Positions 45,370 to 46,853 of a stretch of 46,853 nt of DNA are shown here, piece after piece; positions within the stretch are counted from its first letter, which is position 1, and every line of letters starts with the position of its first letter. Under the pieces are notes generated by a model. The model was given only the letters and a program-made list of their open reading frames with translations. It searched no databases and was not told the DNA's origin. Origin of the DNA: Helochares maculicollis (lineage: Eukaryota > Arthropoda > Insecta > Coleoptera > Hydrophilidae); NCBI GenBank assembly GCA_033557835.1, contig JAWQRO010000241.1, positions 1 through 46,853 on the forward strand. The letters run 5' to 3'. The position numbers and the translations under genes are program-made.

Positions 45370-45620
45370 AATTACTCCGGCGGACACGAAGAAAGATGTA
45401 GAACGCACGCAATTCGTCGCAGTTACAGACGTGTTCTGAAAGAGCGGAACTGCTGAAATCTACCCTTCACCGAGTTTTCGACGCGAGTGGTGACTTCGCG
45501 TCGCTCCAGCTATTATATTAGCAGAGAGAGCGAGTCTGTGTGCGTTCCAGACGCGCGAGAAAATGCAGAATGTGCCATGTTTCGAAATAGATTTAGTACG
45601 AGCGCTTTCCTAGATCATAA
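45370..45620 (-). promoter_or_regulatory. CpG-rich promoter-like block with TATA-like box and hairpin
   Basis: The only clearly CpG-dense stretch in the window. On the minus strand a TATA-like TATAAT lies at 45517-45512. About 30 nt downstream is the perfect inverted repeat 45479-45486/45496-45503 (CGACGCGA ... TCGCGTCG, 9-nt loop). A start site near 45485 would give a leader of about 400 nt to the signal-peptide ATG at 45077, with several upstream ATGs. The orientation is inferred from that exon; a plus-strand or bidirectional promoter is not excluded. Confidence 0.4.
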
Positions 45621-45621
45621 A

Positions 45622-46429
45622 AGTTTTATTTGGTGGCGCAGATGGGCTTCTTTTGAATCACATCTCGAAGCAGGATGTTAAAAATGCAATAAACATCAAA
45701 TTTTGAATGTGTGAAAAGATATATTGCTACTCGCTGAAAATGGTTGTGGTAGGTTCGATAGATACATATGTTGCTAAGAAAATATATATTCTGGGTACCA
45801 CTCTGTCAGGTATTATGTAGAGGAAATAGAATTTAGAATATGGATTTTTCAGTAAAGGATGAAGAAAAAATGTAAAATATGATGGAAAATGTTGAATTCT
45901 GCAGAGAATGTAATCTTTATGTTGGTACTACTACAATGTTTAAATCATTTATTCATAAGTTCATATAAACATATAAACATATATATTTAATACCTGGTAA
46001 TAAATGTATCTTACTTGTTCATTATTAAGGATTAATTAATAGTATCTCTTGGTTTTTCTTATATTTCAGGCTAGGTTCGTCTTAAATTCAATCCCCGCGG
46101 CTATTCTTTGATTATTCAAGCTGTAATAGAATAACATGTATTACCTGGAAGGAAATTGAGGTACATTTTGTTAACATTATGGAGTGGAATAATGGAATTA
46201 ATTTACCATCCGCATTATGTATTGAATTTCCTATTAACGATGATTTAGTATTTCTGATTGAAATTAGTAAATTATAATGTGTCCATTTCACGTGATTTCT
46301 TATGGTAATAAAGAATCTAAAAAGTTATATATTCAAAATTGATCTAATATATAATTTTAAATTTTGTGTTTTATCGATTCTCTGTTGAGTGTAAACTGAG
46401 GATTTATAAAAGTTGTTCATACTTTTAAT
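45622..46429. other. no gene seen
   Basis: AT-rich sequence between the promoter-like block and the right-edge PLE; nothing recognised. Confidence 0.4.
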
Positions 46430-46606
46430 ATAAAAATGCTGAAAATGAAGCGAAACGGTAACGATTAACACCTAATTAAATATCTTTATCTACTAAATAT
46501 CATTTTAATCATAAAACTAACAACATATATATATAATTGATGTTAATATTATGATTTAAACGCTATTTGGTAGCTATAGATGTTTATTTAGCTTTTAGTC
46601 TTAACG

Positions 46607-46639
46607 GTTTCGCTTCATTTTAATAAGAAGCATCGTCAG
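46607..46639 (-). ncRNA. hammerhead-ribozyme-like motif in PLE copy 4
   Basis: Minus strand: CTGACGA, bulged T, perfect stem GCTTC/GAAGC closing a 10-nt loop, then GAAAC. This is the best-preserved of the three copies: both invariant core strings of the hammerhead (CTGANGA and GAAA) are intact. In known PLE hammerheads this self-cleaving RNA sits in the terminal repeats; activity here is inference. Confidence 0.6.
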
Positions 46640-46705
46640 AAGTGACGTTTTTAATTATTTAATGTGAATTGTTTGTAAACAAACATTTTATTTATTGGTA
46701 ACCAA

Positions 46706-46853
46706 TTAGTTGTTTTGGTTACTTTTGTGCCTTCTGTGTTTTTTCGTAGTAAGTATGGCTTCGTATTCTGGTGGTAGGTCGGCAATGTCTTTCTTGCTGT
46801 TGCAGGCATTTTCTTCTGTTTTTATGTGAAGGATTTCCAATAGAAGACGTTTT
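46706..46853 (-). CDS. Penelope-like element polyprotein, C-terminal 48 codons
   Basis: Open frame from the window edge to TAA 46708-46706: KRLLLEILHIKTEENACNSK, then KDIADLPPEYEAILTTKK and RRHKSNQNN. This is the end of the PLE reverse transcriptase/GIY-YIG endonuclease protein and matches the C-terminus of copy 1 (9830-9965) nearly residue for residue. No stop or frameshift is visible in this part, unlike copies 1-3, so it may belong to the youngest or even an intact copy. Confidence 0.85.
   Translation of the reverse strand, partial: KRLLLEILHIKTEENACNSKKDIADLPPEYEAILTTKKHRRHKSNQNN

Larger units (their letters stand above)
46430..46853 (-). mobile_element. Penelope-like element 3' end (copy 4), runs off right edge
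   Basis: Reading leftwards from the window edge: the C-terminal coding end, a 3' untranslated region containing ACCAATAAATAAAATG and TTTGTTTACAAACAATTC, the hammerhead-like hairpin (46639-46607), and a large inverted repeat. Arm one is about 46618-46535 and arm two 46525-46445, both containing the GAAGCGAAAC block in opposite orientation. The arm order differs from PLE copy 1, where the hairpin sits between the arms. The main body lies to the right of the window. Confidence 0.85.

Overview
This window is a piece of a strongly AT-rich, transposon-dense animal genome, almost certainly insect. The evidence is spliced genes with very short introns (70-87 nt), a pickpocket-type DEG/ENaC channel gene (an arthropod expansion), several mariner lineages, two piggyBac relics, LINEs and Penelope-like elements (PLEs). 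I see no prokaryotic gene layout, tRNA, rRNA or CRISPR array.

Host genes. Two recognisable genes lie tail to tail near 5.7-7.2 kb. The last two coding exons of a pickpocket channel are on the + strand (5681-6051), and a complete two-coding-exon ANKRD16 orthologue is on the - strand (7174-6143); their stop codons are 91 bp apart. Less certain host pieces are an orphan terminal coding exon (7781-8028, +), a signal-peptide first exon of a secreted protein on the - strand (45077-45026) below a CpG-rich promoter-like block (about 45370-45620), and a tiny candidate first exon at 26176-26225 (+).

Mobile DNA, left to right. A mariner 5' half with ITR and TA target runs off the left edge (1-463, -). 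Two unrelated LINE relics fill 0.87-5.64 kb (-), with a duplicated LINE 3' end, and the second abuts the pickpocket splice acceptor. PLE copy 1 (9006-10180, +) is followed by a (TA)n run. A full-length dead mauritiana-type mariner (13279-14521, +) is followed by PLE fragments at 15340-15720 (-) and 20830-22020 (-). A non-autonomous TIR element with internal tandem repeats (22033-23628) has a second copy at 37889-39281. A piggyBac relic (29640-30830, +), an irritans-like mariner (31152-32390, +), a SETMAR-type mariner (about 35890-37118, +) and a second piggyBac relic (42071-43110, +) follow. The 3' end of another PLE, with an open frame, runs off the right edge (46430-46853, -).

The most interesting recurring signal is a hammerhead-ribozyme-like hairpin found in three PLE copies, with a compensatory base-pair change between copies and embedded in large inverted repeats. 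Most remaining sequence is AT-rich and shows no gene I can support; these stretches are listed. All coordinates of old elements are approximate unless ITRs or target duplications are cited.
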